The notes below the pieces were generated by a model. That model saw nothing but the letters and a program-made list of their open reading frames with translations. It was not told where the DNA came from and searched no databases. A program made the translations under genes and the position numbers. This document shows positions 36,143 through 45,286 of a stretch of DNA of 64,000 nt, piece by piece. Source of the stretch: Bacillus alveayuensis (GTDB taxonomy: Bacteria > Bacillota > Bacilli > Bacillales > Aeribacillaceae); contig JAUSTR010000001.1 in the NCBI GenBank assembly GCA_030812955.1, positions 496,001 through 560,000 of the forward strand, read 5' to 3'. Numbering within the stretch: the stretch's first letter is position 1; each line of letters opens with the position of its first letter.

Positions 36143-36179
36143 TAATAAATATTAAATAAAAATATTTGTTCTTTTTATG

Positions 36180-36223
36180 TTGTAATAATTTTAGTTGGAC
36201 ACTTTCTTTAATTTTGTTATAAT
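36180..36223 (+). promoter_or_regulatory. fur promoter with a PerR/Fur-like box
   Basis: TTGGAC (36195-36200), 17-bp spacer and TATAAT (36218-36223) make a good sigma-A promoter. TTGTAATAATTTTAG at 36180-36194 matches the Per box TTATAATNATTATAA at 12 of 15 positions and abuts the -35. Confidence 0.55.
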
Positions 36224-36255
36224 AGTTGGGGAATGAGCGAGGGAGGGAAAGTGTC

Positions 36256-36714
36256 ATGGAAAGTCGCGTTGAGCGAATCAAGAAACAGTTGCATTCTGCA
36301 AGCTATAAGTTAACACCGCAGCGCGAAGCGACTGTTCGCGTGTTGCTCGAACATGAAGAGGATCATTTAAGTGCAGAAGATGTTTACCTCCTCGTGAAGG
36401 AAAAGTCACCTGAAATCGGGTTAGCAACTGTTTATCGGACGTTAGAATTACTAACGGAATTAAAAATTGTTGATAAAATAAATTTTGGTGATGGTGTTTC
36501 CCGTTATGATTTAAGAAAAGAAGGTGCAGCACACTTTCATCACCATCTAGTATGTATTGAATGCGGATCTGTTGATGAAATTCAAGAAGATTTACTAGAA
36601 GATGTTGAAAAAATGGTAGAGAGAGATTGGAACTTTAAAATTAAAGATCATCGTCTAACATTTCACGGAATTTGCCACCGTTGTCAACAAAAAGAGCAAA
36701 CGAAAGAAAATTAA
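36256..36714 (+). CDS. fur: Ferric uptake regulator Fur
   Basis: A 152-aa Fur-family repressor. The N-terminal winged helix has YKLTPQREATVRVLLEH and IGLATVYRTLELL. The metal domain has HFHHHLVCIECG and FHGICHRC, giving the Cys4 structural zinc site plus His ligands. Its position after spoIIM and before yqzK/xerD identifies it as Fur, distinct from PerR or Zur. Start ATG at 36256 follows GGGAGGGAAAGTGTC; the frame to 36226 lies before that site. Confidence 0.93.
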   Translation: MESRVERIKKQLHSASYKLTPQREATVRVLLEHEEDHLSAEDVYLLVKEKSPEIGLATVYRTLELLTELKIVDKINFGDGVSRYDLRKEGAAHFHHHLVCIECGSVDEIQEDLLEDVEKMVERDWNFKIKDHRLTFHGICHRCQQKEQTKEN

Positions 36715-36720
36715 TTTCCA

Positions 36721-36753
36721 AAACCTTTTCCACAAGGAAGGAGAAGGTTTTTT
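36721..36753 (+). terminator. Terminator of fur
   Basis: AAACCTTTTC / GAGAAGGTTT stem followed by TTTTTC. Confidence 0.85.
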
Positions 36754-36866
36754 CTATTATCCAATAATGCGAATAAATCGTTGTACATTCACTCGATTTT
36801 TTTTGGAATGAACAAAAGCACGTATAAAGATTGTTGAACCTGGCATATCTTCTAATAGAACGAAAA

Positions 36867-36988
36867 GGCTGTTTTCGTAAACTTTGTTGTTTTAAGACTT
36901 ACCCTAAAGTGTGACATAGCAAGCGTGTCGCTTGCCTGGACAGTCGAAAAGCTACAGTTGTAAAGCAACAATCTTTTAGAAAAGAGCC
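36867..36988 (-). mobile_element. MITE-like element copy 5 (122 bp)
   Basis: Reverse-oriented: GGCTGTTTTCGTAAACTTTG at the left and AATCTTTTAGAAAAGAGCC at the right, flanked on both sides by AACGAAAA (perfect 8-bp duplication). The interior keeps GACATAGCAAGCGTGTCGCTTGC and GACAGTCGAAAAGCTAC. Located between the fur terminator and yqzK, 28 bp before yqzK. Confidence 0.9.
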
Positions 36989-37016
36989 AACGAAAAAGAG
37001 GATATGGAGGTTTATC

Positions 37017-37244
37017 ATGAAAAAGCGAATGAACATCCTGTTGGATATGTTGAAGGTATTTGTATTATTCACAGGATTTACGATTTTATTCTACTATGCT
37101 ATTATATGGATTAACCTAGAGTACGAAGAATATCATCGTTACGATGAGCCGCAAGGGGCGGCCTTAAAAGTAACAAAAATGGTAGAAGAGAACAATCAAA
37201 GCTTGTTTCAACGGCTTATTTTCTTCTATTTACATGGGGAGTAG
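37017..37244 (+). CDS. yqzK: YqzK family membrane protein (DUF4227)
   Basis: A 75-aa protein with one transmembrane helix ([18 protein letters not shown]) and a short polar outer or cytosolic tail ([18 protein letters not shown]). Function unknown. The ATG follows GGAGGTTTATC. xerD starts five bases after its stop, as in B. subtilis, so they form an operon. Confidence 0.8.
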   Translation: MKKRMNILLDMLKVFVLFTGFTILFYYAIIWINLEYEEYHRYDEPQGAALKVTKMVEENNQSLFQRLIFFYLHGE

Positions 37245-37249
37245 AGGAG

Positions 37250-38143
37250 ATGGAAGATCAAATTCAAGATTTTATCCATTATTTAATGGTTGAACGAGGA
37301 CTTTCCAACAATACGATTGTTTCGTATCAACGAGATTTAAAAAGTTATGCTGCTTATTTAAAAGAGAAAGCAAATATTGTTCAAGTGAATGATATTGGAA
37401 GGGTCCATATTTTGCAGTTTTTAAAGCATTTAAAGGACGGTGGAAAGTCTAGTAAGACAATTGCTAGACATATTGCTTCCATTCGTTCGTTTCACCAGTT
37501 TTTGCTGCGAGAAAAAGTAGCAAACGAAGACCCATCTGTACATATTGAAACACCTCAAGTGGAACGCAAATTGCCAAACGTCTTGTCTTTATCAGAAGTG
37601 GAAAAGCTTCTTGAAACACCGAAGCGAACATCTCCAATTGGTTTCCGAGACAAGGCGATGCTCGAAGTGTTATATGCTACTGGCATCCGTGTCAGCGAGC
37701 TCATTCAATTAAATGTATCTGATGTACACCTTCTCATGGGGTTTATTCGTTGCTATGGGAAAGGAAAAAAAGAGAGGATTGTCCCGATCGGAGATAAAGC
37801 TGCAATGGCTCTTCAAGAATATATAGATAAAGGAAGAAGCAAACTCATAAAAGAAAAACATCGTACGGAAGCCTTGTTTTTAAATCACCATGGAAAGAGA
37901 ATGACTAGACAAGGATTTTGGAAAAATTTAAAAAAAATTGCAAGAGAAGCTGGGATTCAAAAAGAATTGACCCCTCACACGTTGCGTCATTCTTTTGCGA
38001 CTCATTTGCTTGAGAATGGTGCAGATTTACGTGCTGTACAAGAAATGCTCGGTCATGCTGATATATCAACAACTCAAATTTATACACATGTGACAAAAAC
38101 GAGATTAAAGGACGTCTACAAACAATTTCATCCACGTGCATAA
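37250..38143 (+). CDS. xerD: Site-specific tyrosine recombinase XerD (RipX)
   Basis: A 297-aa tyrosine recombinase with the full catalytic set: Arg147 (ATGIRVSEL), Lys171, His243-x-x-Arg246 (HTLRHSFA), His269 (LGHADIS) and nucleophile Tyr278 (QIYTH). The N-terminal SAM-like core-binding domain spans about residues 1-90. XerD with its XerC homologue CodV resolves chromosome dimers at dif. Start ATG after GTAGAGGAG. The chromosomal position next to fur/yqzK makes this the housekeeping enzyme, not a phage integrase. Confidence 0.95.
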   Translation: MEDQIQDFIHYLMVERGLSNNTIVSYQRDLKSYAAYLKEKANIVQVNDIGRVHILQFLKHLKDGGKSSKTIARHIASIRSFHQFLLREKVANEDPSVHIETPQVERKLPNVLSLSEVEKLLETPKRTSPIGFRDKAMLEVLYATGIRVSELIQLNVSDVHLLMGFIRCYGKGKKERIVPIGDKAAMALQEYIDKGRSKLIKEKHRTEALFLNHHGKRMTRQGFWKNLKKIAREAGIQKELTPHTLRHSFATHLLENGADLRAVQEMLGHADISTTQIYTHVTKTRLKDVYKQFHPRA

Positions 38144-38183
38144 TTGTCGACAACGGATCAAAACCGCTTTCCGATCTTGCATT

Positions 38184-38216
38184 CAAAAACCTACCGTTTG
38201 AACGGTAGGTTTTTGG
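38184..38216. terminator. Bidirectional terminator between xerD and opuAB
   Basis: Perfect 15-bp stem CAAAAACCTACCGTT / AACGGTAGGTTTTTG with a 2-nt loop; it has T-rich flanks on both strands. The opuAB stop codon (38191-38193) lies inside the hairpin. Confidence 0.9.
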
Positions 38217-39057
38217 CATTTCTTTTGATCCCAAAGTTTAAATTTTGGGTAAGCCGATCTAAAATGATCGCTAAAATGACAATGGATAAACCAGCTTCAA
38301 AGCCTTTTCCAACCTCGATGCGAGTAACGGCTCGATAAACATCCACACCAAGACCTGGTGCTCCGACTAGTGATGCAATGACAACCATCGATAAAGCAAG
38401 CATAATGCATTGGTTAATACCTGCCATGATCGTGCTAGCTGCTAAAGGAAGTTGTACTTTTAATAATTTTTGCTTTGTTGTGGAGCCAAATGCATCAGCT
38501 GCTTCGATTAAATATTCAGGTACTTGTCTAATTCCAAGGTTTGTTAATCGTATCGTTGGCGGCATTGCAAAGATTACAGAAGCGATGATGCCTGGTACAA
38601 CACCGATGCCAAAAAAGATAATAGATGGAATTAAATACACGAATGCGGGCATCGTCTGCATGAAATCTAAAATAGGTGTAATAAATTTTGAAAATCCATC
38701 ACTTTGTGAAGCGACAATGCCAAGCGGAATTCCAACGATGATCGAAATGATAACAGAAGTTAATACTAATGCTAATGTATTCAGCGTTTGCTCCCAATAG
38801 CCGATGTTCCAAATCAATAAGAGACCAAATAAGGTTAGAAAGGTTAATCCAGCCTTTTGACTCAAAACATAAGTAAGGGCTGCTAATAATAAAATGAATA
38901 TCAAGGCAGGAACACTTGAAGTAACGAAAACGAAAAAGTCAACAAACGTACTAATCATGAAAGCAATCCATTCAAAAATATAGCCAAAGGAAGAATTTAA
39001 ATACGAAACAGTCTGATCAACCCACTGTCCGATCGGAATTTTTGGTAAATTACTCAT
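38191..39057 (-). CDS. opuAB: Glycine betaine ABC transporter, permease
   Basis: A 288-aa membrane permease of the ProW/OpuAB type with about six to seven hydrophobic segments and a binding-protein-dependent permease domain in the second half. VILTSVIISIIVGIPLGIVA and the EAA-like loop YLIEAADAFGSTTKQKLLKVQLPLA are visible. The N-terminal region before TM1 is short and amphipathic. It works with OpuAA (overlapping by 8 bp upstream) and the divergent OpuAC to import glycine betaine for osmoprotection. Confidence 0.88.
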   Translation of the reverse strand: MSNLPKIPIGQWVDQTVSYLNSSFGYIFEWIAFMISTFVDFFVFVTSSVPALIFILLLAALTYVLSQKAGLTFLTLFGLLLIWNIGYWEQTLNTLALVLTSVIISIIVGIPLGIVASQSDGFSKFITPILDFMQTMPAFVYLIPSIIFFGIGVVPGIIASVIFAMPPTIRLTNLGIRQVPEYLIEAADAFGSTTKQKLLKVQLPLAASTIMAGINQCIMLALSMVVIASLVGAPGLGVDVYRAVTRIEVGKGFEAGLSIVILAIILDRLTQNLNFGIKRNAKNLPFKR

Positions 39058-40252
39058 TTTCTTTCACCTCTTCCTGATCTATACCAGCTAAAACTTCAAT
39101 CACATTTTCTCTTTTAATAATGCCTTTAAGTCGGTTCTTTTCATCGACAACTGGTAAAGGAAAGCGTGTTTGCATCAACTTATTAAATGTTTCCTCTAAA
39201 ACGGTATCCGTTTGTACAGCAGGGAGGTTTGTTTGAATAAATTCAGCAATTGGTTTTTCAGCTTTAATCGCTTTTGTTACATCATCAGCTGTTAAAATAC
39301 CGATAAATGTTTTTTTCTTATCCATCACATAGACGCTTGAAATGCTTTCATCTTTCATGAGCTGGAGGGCAACACGCGGACCGCGATCGATTGTAATCGT
39401 TTTTGCTCTTGTCATGATCGATTCAGCAGTTAGCACTTTAGATAAATTGACATCCTCTACAAACCGCTTGACATAATCATTTGACGGATTTGTCATAATT
39501 TCTTCAGGTGTTCCAATTTGCACAATGGAACCGTCTTTCATTAAGGCAATCCGATCGCCAATTCTTAAGGCTTCATCAAGATCGTGTGTGATAAAAACGA
39601 TTGTTTTATGCATACTTTCTTGTAATTCTAGCAATTCATCCTGCATATCTTTTCGAATCAATGGATCGAGTGCGCTAAATGCTTCATCCATCAATAATAG
39701 ATCGGGGTCATTGGAAAGAGCACGCGCTAAGCCAACTCGCTGTTGCATACCTCCGCTAAGTTCGCTTGGAAAGCTGTTTTCATATCCTTGTAAACCAACT
39801 AATTGTAAAGCCTCTTTAGCTTTTTTTTCTCTTTCTTTTTTTTCGATTCCTTGAACTTCAAGTCCATAAGCAGTATTTTCTAGTACTGTTTTGTGTGGGA
39901 ATAAGGCGAAGCGTTGAAAAACCATACTAACCTTTTTGCGACGAATGTCACGAAGCTTTTCGTCCTTCATCGTAACAATATCTTCACCATCAATGTATAC
40001 ATGTCCAAATGTAGGCTCAATTAATCGGTTTAACATACGGACTAAGGTCGATTTACCGCTTCCAGATAGCCCCATAATGACAAAAATTTCTCCTTTATAG
40101 ACAGTGAAATTGGCTTGATTAACCCCGACCGTCATTCCTGTTTTTTGTAAAATTTCTTCTTTTGTTTTTCCTTGTTTTAATAATTCCATTGCTTTTTTCG
40201 GATGTTTTCCAAAAATTTTGCTTACATTTTCTACTTGAATTTGAATGTCCAT
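39050..40252 (-). CDS. opuAA: Glycine betaine ABC transporter, ATP-binding protein with CBS domains
   Basis: A 400-aa ATPase of the ProV/OpuAA family. It has an N-terminal extension with VSKIFGKHPKKAMELLKQG, Walker A GLSGSGKST, Q-loop FQRFALFPHKTV, signature LSGGMQQRVGLARAL, Walker B LLMDEAFSALDP and the H-loop FITHDLDEA. C-terminal tandem CBS domains (about 280-390; VLTAESIMTRAKTI and FPLPVVDEKNRLKGII) are known to sense ionic strength in OpuA. ATG at 40252 after GGAAGGAGTG. It shares an operon with opuAB. Confidence 0.92.
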   Translation of the reverse strand: MDIQIQVENVSKIFGKHPKKAMELLKQGKTKEEILQKTGMTVGVNQANFTVYKGEIFVIMGLSGSGKSTLVRMLNRLIEPTFGHVYIDGEDIVTMKDEKLRDIRRKKVSMVFQRFALFPHKTVLENTAYGLEVQGIEKKEREKKAKEALQLVGLQGYENSFPSELSGGMQQRVGLARALSNDPDLLLMDEAFSALDPLIRKDMQDELLELQESMHKTIVFITHDLDEALRIGDRIALMKDGSIVQIGTPEEIMTNPSNDYVKRFVEDVNLSKVLTAESIMTRAKTITIDRGPRVALQLMKDESISSVYVMDKKKTFIGILTADDVTKAIKAEKPIAEFIQTNLPAVQTDTVLEETFNKLMQTRFPLPVVDEKNRLKGIIKRENVIEVLAGIDQEEVKENE

Positions 40253-40324
40253 TGATGCACTCCTTCCTTACGATGAAGTATATAAGAACAAAATATAACT
40301 ACCCAAATTTAGGGGGATTTAAAC

Positions 40325-40378
40325 ATGTTAGAGGAAAAAAGATCAAAGAATGTTATTTTGATAGATTTTAAGTTTTAA
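40325..40378 (+). CDS. Possible 17-aa leader peptide upstream of opuAC
   Basis: ATG at 40325, six bases after AGGGGG, opens a 17-codon frame (MLEEKRSKNVILIDFKF) ending at TAA, 57 bp before opuAC. The ribosome-binding site is good, but nothing else supports it. It could be a regulatory leader or a chance frame. Confidence 0.25.
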   Translation: MLEEKRSKNVILIDFKF

Positions 40379-40434
40379 ACAGTCTTTTTATGGGTATATA
40401 ACATTTTAGTGAAAATAGAGAAGGGGGAAAAAGT

Positions 40435-41310
40435 ATGAAAAAGAAATGGATGTTTGCACTACTCACAATTGTTTTAGGCCTTATTTTAGGAGCTTGTCAA
40501 GGTGCCAAAGAAGATGAAAATAAAGGGGGAGACGAGAAAAAAGAACTGAAATTTGGAATTAATGCTTGGGCAGAAAATATTGCGGTTTCAAACATGTGGA
40601 AAATTTTATTAGAGGAGAAAGGATATGAAGTGGAGTTAAAAGAACTTGAAAAAGCGGCTGTGTGGACTGGAGTTGCGCAGAAAGATATTGATATAGCCCC
40701 AGAAGCCTGGCTTCCATTTACAGATGCTCCATTTTGGGATCAGTATAAGGATAACGTTGTCAAAGGAGATGCATGGTACAAAGGTACTGGTTTAGGTATA
40801 GCTGTGCCAAAATATATGGAAAACGTGAATTCATTAGAAGATTTAAATAAATGGAAAGAGGAATTGAATGGAAAAATCTATGGTATAGAACCAGGAACTA
40901 GCTTAATGAATTTATCGGAAAAAATGTTAGAAGAATATCAACTAGAATATGAGCTTGTTCCATCATCGGAAGCAGCTATGCTTAGCCAATTAAAGGAATC
41001 AATGAACAATGAAAAACCTATTGCTATCACAATGTGGAATCCACATTGGGCTTTTTCAGCCTTTGATATAAAATATTTAGAGGATCCGAAAGAAGTTTAT
41101 GGAAAACCAGATGATATTTTTTATTTGACAAGAAAAGGATTTGAAGAAGACTTTCCGAAAGTAAAAGAATGGTTTGACAATTGGGATATGAATGATGACC
41201 AGCTTGGGTCGCTGATGAAATTGATTGAGGATGCAGGAGATCCAGTGGGAGGTGCAAAACAATGGATTGAGGAAAATCGCGATCTTGTCGATAGCTGGAT
41301 GACTGAATAA
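40435..41310 (+). CDS. opuAC: Glycine betaine ABC transporter, substrate-binding lipoprotein
   Basis: A 291-aa lipoprotein: signal peptide with lipobox LILGAC (Cys21), then an OpuAC-type (QAT) binding domain. Aromatic residues typical of quaternary-amine binding appear in GINAWAENIAVSNMW, PEAWLPFTDAPFW and TMWNPHWAFSAFD. It captures glycine betaine or proline betaine at the outer face of the membrane. Unusually, it is transcribed away from opuAA-opuAB instead of following them, with 182 bp between the starts. ATG follows GAAGGGGGAAAAAGT. Confidence 0.88.
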   Translation: MKKKWMFALLTIVLGLILGACQGAKEDENKGGDEKKELKFGINAWAENIAVSNMWKILLEEKGYEVELKELEKAAVWTGVAQKDIDIAPEAWLPFTDAPFWDQYKDNVVKGDAWYKGTGLGIAVPKYMENVNSLEDLNKWKEELNGKIYGIEPGTSLMNLSEKMLEEYQLEYELVPSSEAAMLSQLKESMNNEKPIAITMWNPHWAFSAFDIKYLEDPKEVYGKPDDIFYLTRKGFEEDFPKVKEWFDNWDMNDDQLGSLMKLIEDAGDPVGGAKQWIEENRDLVDSWMTE

Positions 41311-41312
41311 CG

Positions 41313-41351
41313 AAAAGCCGCTGCGCATAATCAATGTGCAGTGGTTTTTTA
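41313..41351 (+). terminator. Terminator of opuAC
   Basis: AAAGCCGCTGCGCAT pairs with ATGTGCAGTGGTTTT (one G-U/mismatch pair) and ends in TTTTTT. Confidence 0.88.
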
Positions 41352-41445
41352 AGTTTTATCAACGAAGGGTCGTTTAGAGCGAAGTTGACAGGTAAGATCA
41401 GGGGGGGGGATATATCTGAATATCAATGGATTTTTTCGACTTTTA

Positions 41446-41497
41446 GTTGCGAAGTTCAATGAAAACGGTTTATAATTTAGTTGTCAGACTTCTGACA
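41446..41497 (+). promoter_or_regulatory. deoB promoter with cre-like site and inverted-repeat operator
   Basis: TTGCGA (41446-41451), 18-bp spacer, TATAAT (41470-41475). ATGAAAACGGTTTAT (41458-41472) matches the CcpA cre consensus at 13 of 15 positions and overlaps the -10. A perfect 8-2-8 repeat TTGTCAGA-CT-TCTGACAA (41480-41497) covers the expected transcription start, which is ideal for a repressor (GntR/FadR-type shape). Confidence 0.6.
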
Positions 41498-41680
41498 ATT
41501 CAGTTTTTTTAACATTATTTTCTAATCAATATGGTATATATTACAAGTGTTGATTATCCATTATTTTACTTAAACATATGGCAGAAAAGCTAGAAATAGA
41601 GCCATCTTAACTGGTTTATATTGGTTAATCAACACGCCTGATATATTAATAATGAAGCTGACATAAGGAGGATATTGATT
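41498..41680 (+). other. Long 5' untranslated leader of deoB
   Basis: About 180 bp of AT-rich sequence between the promoter and the deoB start, with no ORF or recognisable riboswitch. AAGGAGGA at 41665-41672 is the deoB ribosome-binding site. Confidence 0.45.
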
Positions 41681-42865
41681 ATGAAAAATTATACATACGA
41701 TCGCATCTTTTTAATTGTGATGGATTCAGTCGGGATCGGGGAAGCACCTGATGCAGAAAAATTTCATGATAAAGGTGCTGACACGTTAGGACATATAGCA
41801 GAAAAAATGAACGGCTTAAACATGCCGAATATGAGCAAGCTAGGATTAAGTAACATCCGAGAAATTAAAGGAATTCCAGTTCAAGAAAAACCGCTTGCGT
41901 ACTATACGAAAATGCAAGAGGCTTCTAATGGTAAAGATACGATGACTGGCCATTGGGAAATCATGGGTCTTCATATCGAAAAGCCATTTAAAGTGTTCCC
42001 TGAAGGATTTCCAAAAGAACTGATTGATCAACTAGAGGAAAAAACAGGTCGTAAAATTATTGGAAACAAGCCTGCATCTGGAACAGCTATTATTGAAGAA
42101 TTAGGAAAAGAGCATATGGAAACAGGGGCGCTTATTGTTTATACATCGGCAGACTCTGTTTTACAAATTGCCGCACATGAAGAAGTCGTTCCGCTCGAAG
42201 AATTATACAACATTTGTAAAATCGCACGGGAGTTAACGCTTGATGAGAAATATATGGTTGGCCGTGTCATTGCCCGCCCATTCATAGGTGAACCAGGAAA
42301 CTTTACGAGAACACCTAATCGTCATGATTATGCGTTAAAGCCATTTGAAAGAACGGTCATGAATGAACTGAAAGATGCTGGCTTCGATGTGATTGCACTA
42401 GGTAAAATTTCTGACATTTATGACGGAGAAGGCATTACCGAATCGATTCGAACAACATCAAACATGGACGGAATGGATAAGTTTATCAAAACCTTAGATC
42501 AACCATTTACAGGTCTTTCCTTCATCAACTTAGTCGATTTCGATGCGAAATATGGTCATCGCCGTGATCCGATTGGCTACGGAAAAGCGCTAGAAGAGTT
42601 TGATGCACGTCTGCCAGAAGTATTGGAAAAGCTTCGCGACAATGATTTACTTATTATTACAGCAGATCACGGAAACGATCCAGTTCATCACGGAACCGAT
42701 CATACGAGAGAATATGTCCCATTACTTGTTTACAACAAGAAAATGGAAGAAGGAAGAGAGCTTCCGCTGCGCAAAACTTTTGCAGATATAGGAGCAACCA
42801 TTGCTGAAAACTTTAACGTCCCAATGCCAAAACACGGAACGAGCTTTTTAAGTTATTTGAAATAA
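41681..42865 (+). CDS. deoB: Phosphopentomutase
   Basis: A 394-aa alkaline-phosphatase-superfamily mutase that interconverts (deoxy)ribose 1-phosphate and 5-phosphate; B. subtilis calls it drm. Metal and active-site residues lie in [15 protein letters not shown], the phosphothreonine loop [21 protein letters not shown] and [22 protein letters not shown] at 41681 has AAGGAGGA eight bases upstream. It forms an operon with pupG and pdp, so nucleosides cleaved by those enzymes feed this step. Confidence 0.96.
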   Translation: MKNYTYDRIFLIVMDSVGIGEAPDAEKFHDKGADTLGHIAEKMNGLNMPNMSKLGLSNIREIKGIPVQEKPLAYYTKMQEASNGKDTMTGHWEIMGLHIEKPFKVFPEGFPKELIDQLEEKTGRKIIGNKPASGTAIIEELGKEHMETGALIVYTSADSVLQIAAHEEVVPLEELYNICKIARELTLDEKYMVGRVIARPFIGEPGNFTRTPNRHDYALKPFERTVMNELKDAGFDVIALGKISDIYDGEGITESIRTTSNMDGMDKFIKTLDQPFTGLSFINLVDFDAKYGHRRDPIGYGKALEEFDARLPEVLEKLRDNDLLIITADHGNDPVHHGTDHTREYVPLLVYNKKMEEGRELPLRKTFADIGATIAENFNVPMPKHGTSFLSYLK

Positions 42866-42878
42866 GGAGGACTTCATC

Positions 42879-43697
42879 ATGTCACGAAAAGAGAAAATAA
42901 TTGCAGCAGCGACGTTTTTGAAGGAAAGATTCGAACATCATCCAGAAATTGGGCTTATTTTAGGGTCTGGTTTAGGCATTTTAGCAGATGAAATTGAAAA
43001 GCCAGTGAAAATTCCGTATCAAGACATTCCTGGCTTCCCGGTATCAACAGTAGAAGGTCATGCTGGACAGCTCGTTTTCGGTACATTAAAAGGAAAAACG
43101 GTTGTGGCCATGCAAGGGCGCTTCCATTATTATGAAGGCTATAGTTTAGATCAAGTAACCTTTCCTGTACGTGTTATGAAAGAACTTGGGGTCGAAAAGC
43201 TCATTGTAACGAATGCGGCAGGGGGGATAAATGAATCTTTTCAACCAGGCGATTTAATGATTATTACCGATCACATTAATAACCTTGGTCATAACCCACT
43301 AATCGGACCGAATGATCCTGAACTCGGTGTGCGTTTTCCCGATATGTCTGAAGCGTATGACAAAGAACTTCGACAGCTTGCCAAAAACGTTGCACGAGAA
43401 CTAAACATCGCCGTTCAAGAAGGTGTTTATGTAGCCAATACAGGCCCATGTTATGAAACCCCAGCAGAAGTTCGCATGCTACGTATTGTTGGGGGAGATG
43501 CGGTAGGAATGTCTACCGTACCAGAAGTTATTGTGGCAAAACATTCCGGTTTAAAAGTTTTAGGAATTTCATGCATTTCGAACATGGCGGCAGGAATTTT
43601 AGATCAGCCTCTAACACATGATGAAGTGATTGAAACAACGGAAAAGGTTAAGTCTAACTTTTTAAATCTTGTTAAAACGATTATCGAAAAAATGTAG
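42879..43697 (+). CDS. pupG: Purine-nucleoside phosphorylase (trimeric type)
   Basis: A 272-aa PNP of the low-molecular-mass trimeric class. [14 protein letters not shown] binds phosphate, followed by [54 protein letters not shown] and GMSTVPEV. It splits guanosine and inosine with phosphate. The ATG follows AAGGAGGAC, 13 bp after deoB. Confidence 0.95.
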   Translation: MSRKEKIIAAATFLKERFEHHPEIGLILGSGLGILADEIEKPVKIPYQDIPGFPVSTVEGHAGQLVFGTLKGKTVVAMQGRFHYYEGYSLDQVTFPVRVMKELGVEKLIVTNAAGGINESFQPGDLMIITDHINNLGHNPLIGPNDPELGVRFPDMSEAYDKELRQLAKNVARELNIAVQEGVYVANTGPCYETPAEVRMLRIVGGDAVGMSTVPEVIVAKHSGLKVLGISCISNMAAGILDQPLTHDEVIETTEKVKSNFLNLVKTIIEKM

Positions 43698-43712
43698 AAA
43701 AAGGTGATTAAA

Positions 43713-45017
43713 ATGAGAATGGTAGACCTTATTGAAAAAAAGCGCGACGGGAAAGAACTGACAAAAGAAGAAATTCAATTTATTATTAAAGGTTATACAA
43801 ACGGGGAAATTCCGGACTATCAAATGAGCGCATTCGCCATGGCGATATATTTTCAAGGCATGACCGAAGCAGAACGTGCCGAATTAACGATGGCAATGGT
43901 TCATTCAGGAGAAACGATTGATTTAAGTGCAATCGAAGGAATCAAAGTGGACAAACACTCAACGGGAGGAGTTGGAGATACAACAACATTAGTTCTCGGC
44001 CCTCTCGTAGCATCTGTTGGTGTACCAGTAGCGAAAATGAGCGGGCGTGGTCTCGGACATACTGGTGGAACAATTGACAAACTAGAATCTATACCAGGTT
44101 TTCACGTAGAAATCGATAAAGATGAATTTATTAGGCTCGTTAATGAAAACAAAATTGCTGTCATTGGACAAACTGGCAACTTAACTCCTGCTGATAAAAA
44201 GCTATATGCATTGCGCGATGTAACTGGAACAGTCAATAGCATTCCATTAATTGCAAGTTCCATTATGAGTAAAAAAATTGCGGCTGGTGCAGATGCTATT
44301 GTATTGGATGTAAAAACAGGTGCTGGTGCCTTTATGAAAAAGCTTGTAGACTCAAAGGAGCTAGCGAATGCAATGGTGAAGATCGGAAATGCTGTCGGCC
44401 GAAAGACAATGGCTGTCATATCGGATATGAGCCAGCCATTAGGGCGTGCGATCGGTAATGCATTAGAGGTTCAAGAAGCAATCGATACATTAAAAGGAGA
44501 AGGTCCTGAAGATTTACAAGAGCTTTGTTTAACATTAGGAAGCTACATGGTGTATTTAGCGAAAAAAGCGAATAGCTTAGAAGAGGCGAGAGAAAATTTA
44601 GAAAAATCGATTCAAAGCGGGAAAGCGCTTGAAGCGTTTAAAACATTTATTCAAGCACAAGGCGGAGATCCGTCTGTTGTGGATGATCCAATGAAATTAC
44701 CGCAGGCAAAATATACGTTTGAGCTTGAAGCAAAAGAAGATGGCTATGTAGCAGAAATTGTTGCCGATAGTGTTGGAACGGCCGCTATGTGGCTAGGTGC
44801 TGGAAGAGCAACTAAAGAGTCAACGATTGATTTAGCTGTCGGCTTAGTATTAAACAAAAAAATAGGAGACGAAGTGAAAAAAGGCGAATCGCTTGTAACG
44901 ATTTACAGTAATCAAGAAGACATTGAAGAAGTCAAGCAAAAGCTTTATGAAAGCATCGCAATTTCAAAAGAAAAAGTTGAAAGACCAACTCTTATTTATG
45001 AAACGATAACAGAATAA
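43713..45017 (+). CDS. pdp: Pyrimidine-nucleoside phosphorylase
   Basis: A 434-aa enzyme of the thymidine/pyrimidine phosphorylase family. [15 protein letters not shown] is the phosphate-binding signature, with [23 protein letters not shown] close behind; the C-terminal PYNP domain carries [10 protein letters not shown]. It cleaves uridine and thymidine to base and sugar 1-phosphate. ATG at 43713 follows AAGGTGA. It follows pupG by 15 bp; in B. subtilis 168 pdp sits in a different operon (dra-nupC-pdp), so the grouping here puts all nucleoside breakdown in one transcript. Confidence 0.95.
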   Translation: MRMVDLIEKKRDGKELTKEEIQFIIKGYTNGEIPDYQMSAFAMAIYFQGMTEAERAELTMAMVHSGETIDLSAIEGIKVDKHSTGGVGDTTTLVLGPLVASVGVPVAKMSGRGLGHTGGTIDKLESIPGFHVEIDKDEFIRLVNENKIAVIGQTGNLTPADKKLYALRDVTGTVNSIPLIASSIMSKKIAAGADAIVLDVKTGAGAFMKKLVDSKELANAMVKIGNAVGRKTMAVISDMSQPLGRAIGNALEVQEAIDTLKGEGPEDLQELCLTLGSYMVYLAKKANSLEEARENLEKSIQSGKALEAFKTFIQAQGGDPSVVDDPMKLPQAKYTFELEAKEDGYVAEIVADSVGTAAMWLGAGRATKESTIDLAVGLVLNKKIGDEVKKGESLVTIYSNQEDIEEVKQKLYESIAISKEKVERPTLIYETITE

Positions 45018-45028
45018 TCCCAAGCTGC

Positions 45029-45060
45029 AAGAATCGGGAAATATACCCGGTTCTTTTTTT
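45029..45060 (+). terminator. Terminator of deoB-pupG-pdp
   Basis: AAGAATCGGG / CCCGGTTCTT stem with an eight-base T-run. MITE copy 6 begins right at the end of the T-run. Confidence 0.88.
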
Positions 45061-45173
45061 GGATCTTTTCTAAAAGATTGTTGCCTTACTATACGATAGC
45101 ATTTTAACTGCCAGGAAAGCGGTACGCTTGCTATGTCAAGGTATGGAAAGCAACAATGTTTACGAAAACAGCT
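45061..45173 (+). mobile_element. MITE-like element copy 6 (about 113 bp) in the pdp terminator
   Basis: GGATCTTTTCTAAAAGATTG on the left, TTTACGAAAACAGC on the right, with T-runs on both outer flanks (CTTTTTTT left, TTTTTTT right), as if it had inserted into and duplicated the terminator T-run. The interior TACGATAGC and GCTTGCTATGTC are shared with other copies. Confidence 0.82.
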
Positions 45174-45229
45174 TTTTTTATCGTCACCTTTTTCCATTCC
45201 ATGTTAGAAAAAGTTTTTATAGATCCATT

Positions 45230-45258
45230 GTATGAAATGTGAAGAAAATGGAAAAAAT
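45230..45258 (+). promoter_or_regulatory. Sigma-F-like promoter of dacF
   Basis: GTATG (45230-45234), 15-bp spacer, GGAAAAAAT (45250-45258). This approximates the sigma-F pattern GYATA-N15-16-GGNNANAHT; dacF is a forespore gene in B. subtilis. Confidence 0.45.
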
Positions 45259-45286
45259 GGGATCATAAAGAATGGAGGGTGTGGAG

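Noticed and set aside
40253-40434. Riboswitch in the opuAA-opuAC intergenic region.
   Set aside because: No known motif or stable conserved fold was recognised; only a short frame and AT-rich sequence.
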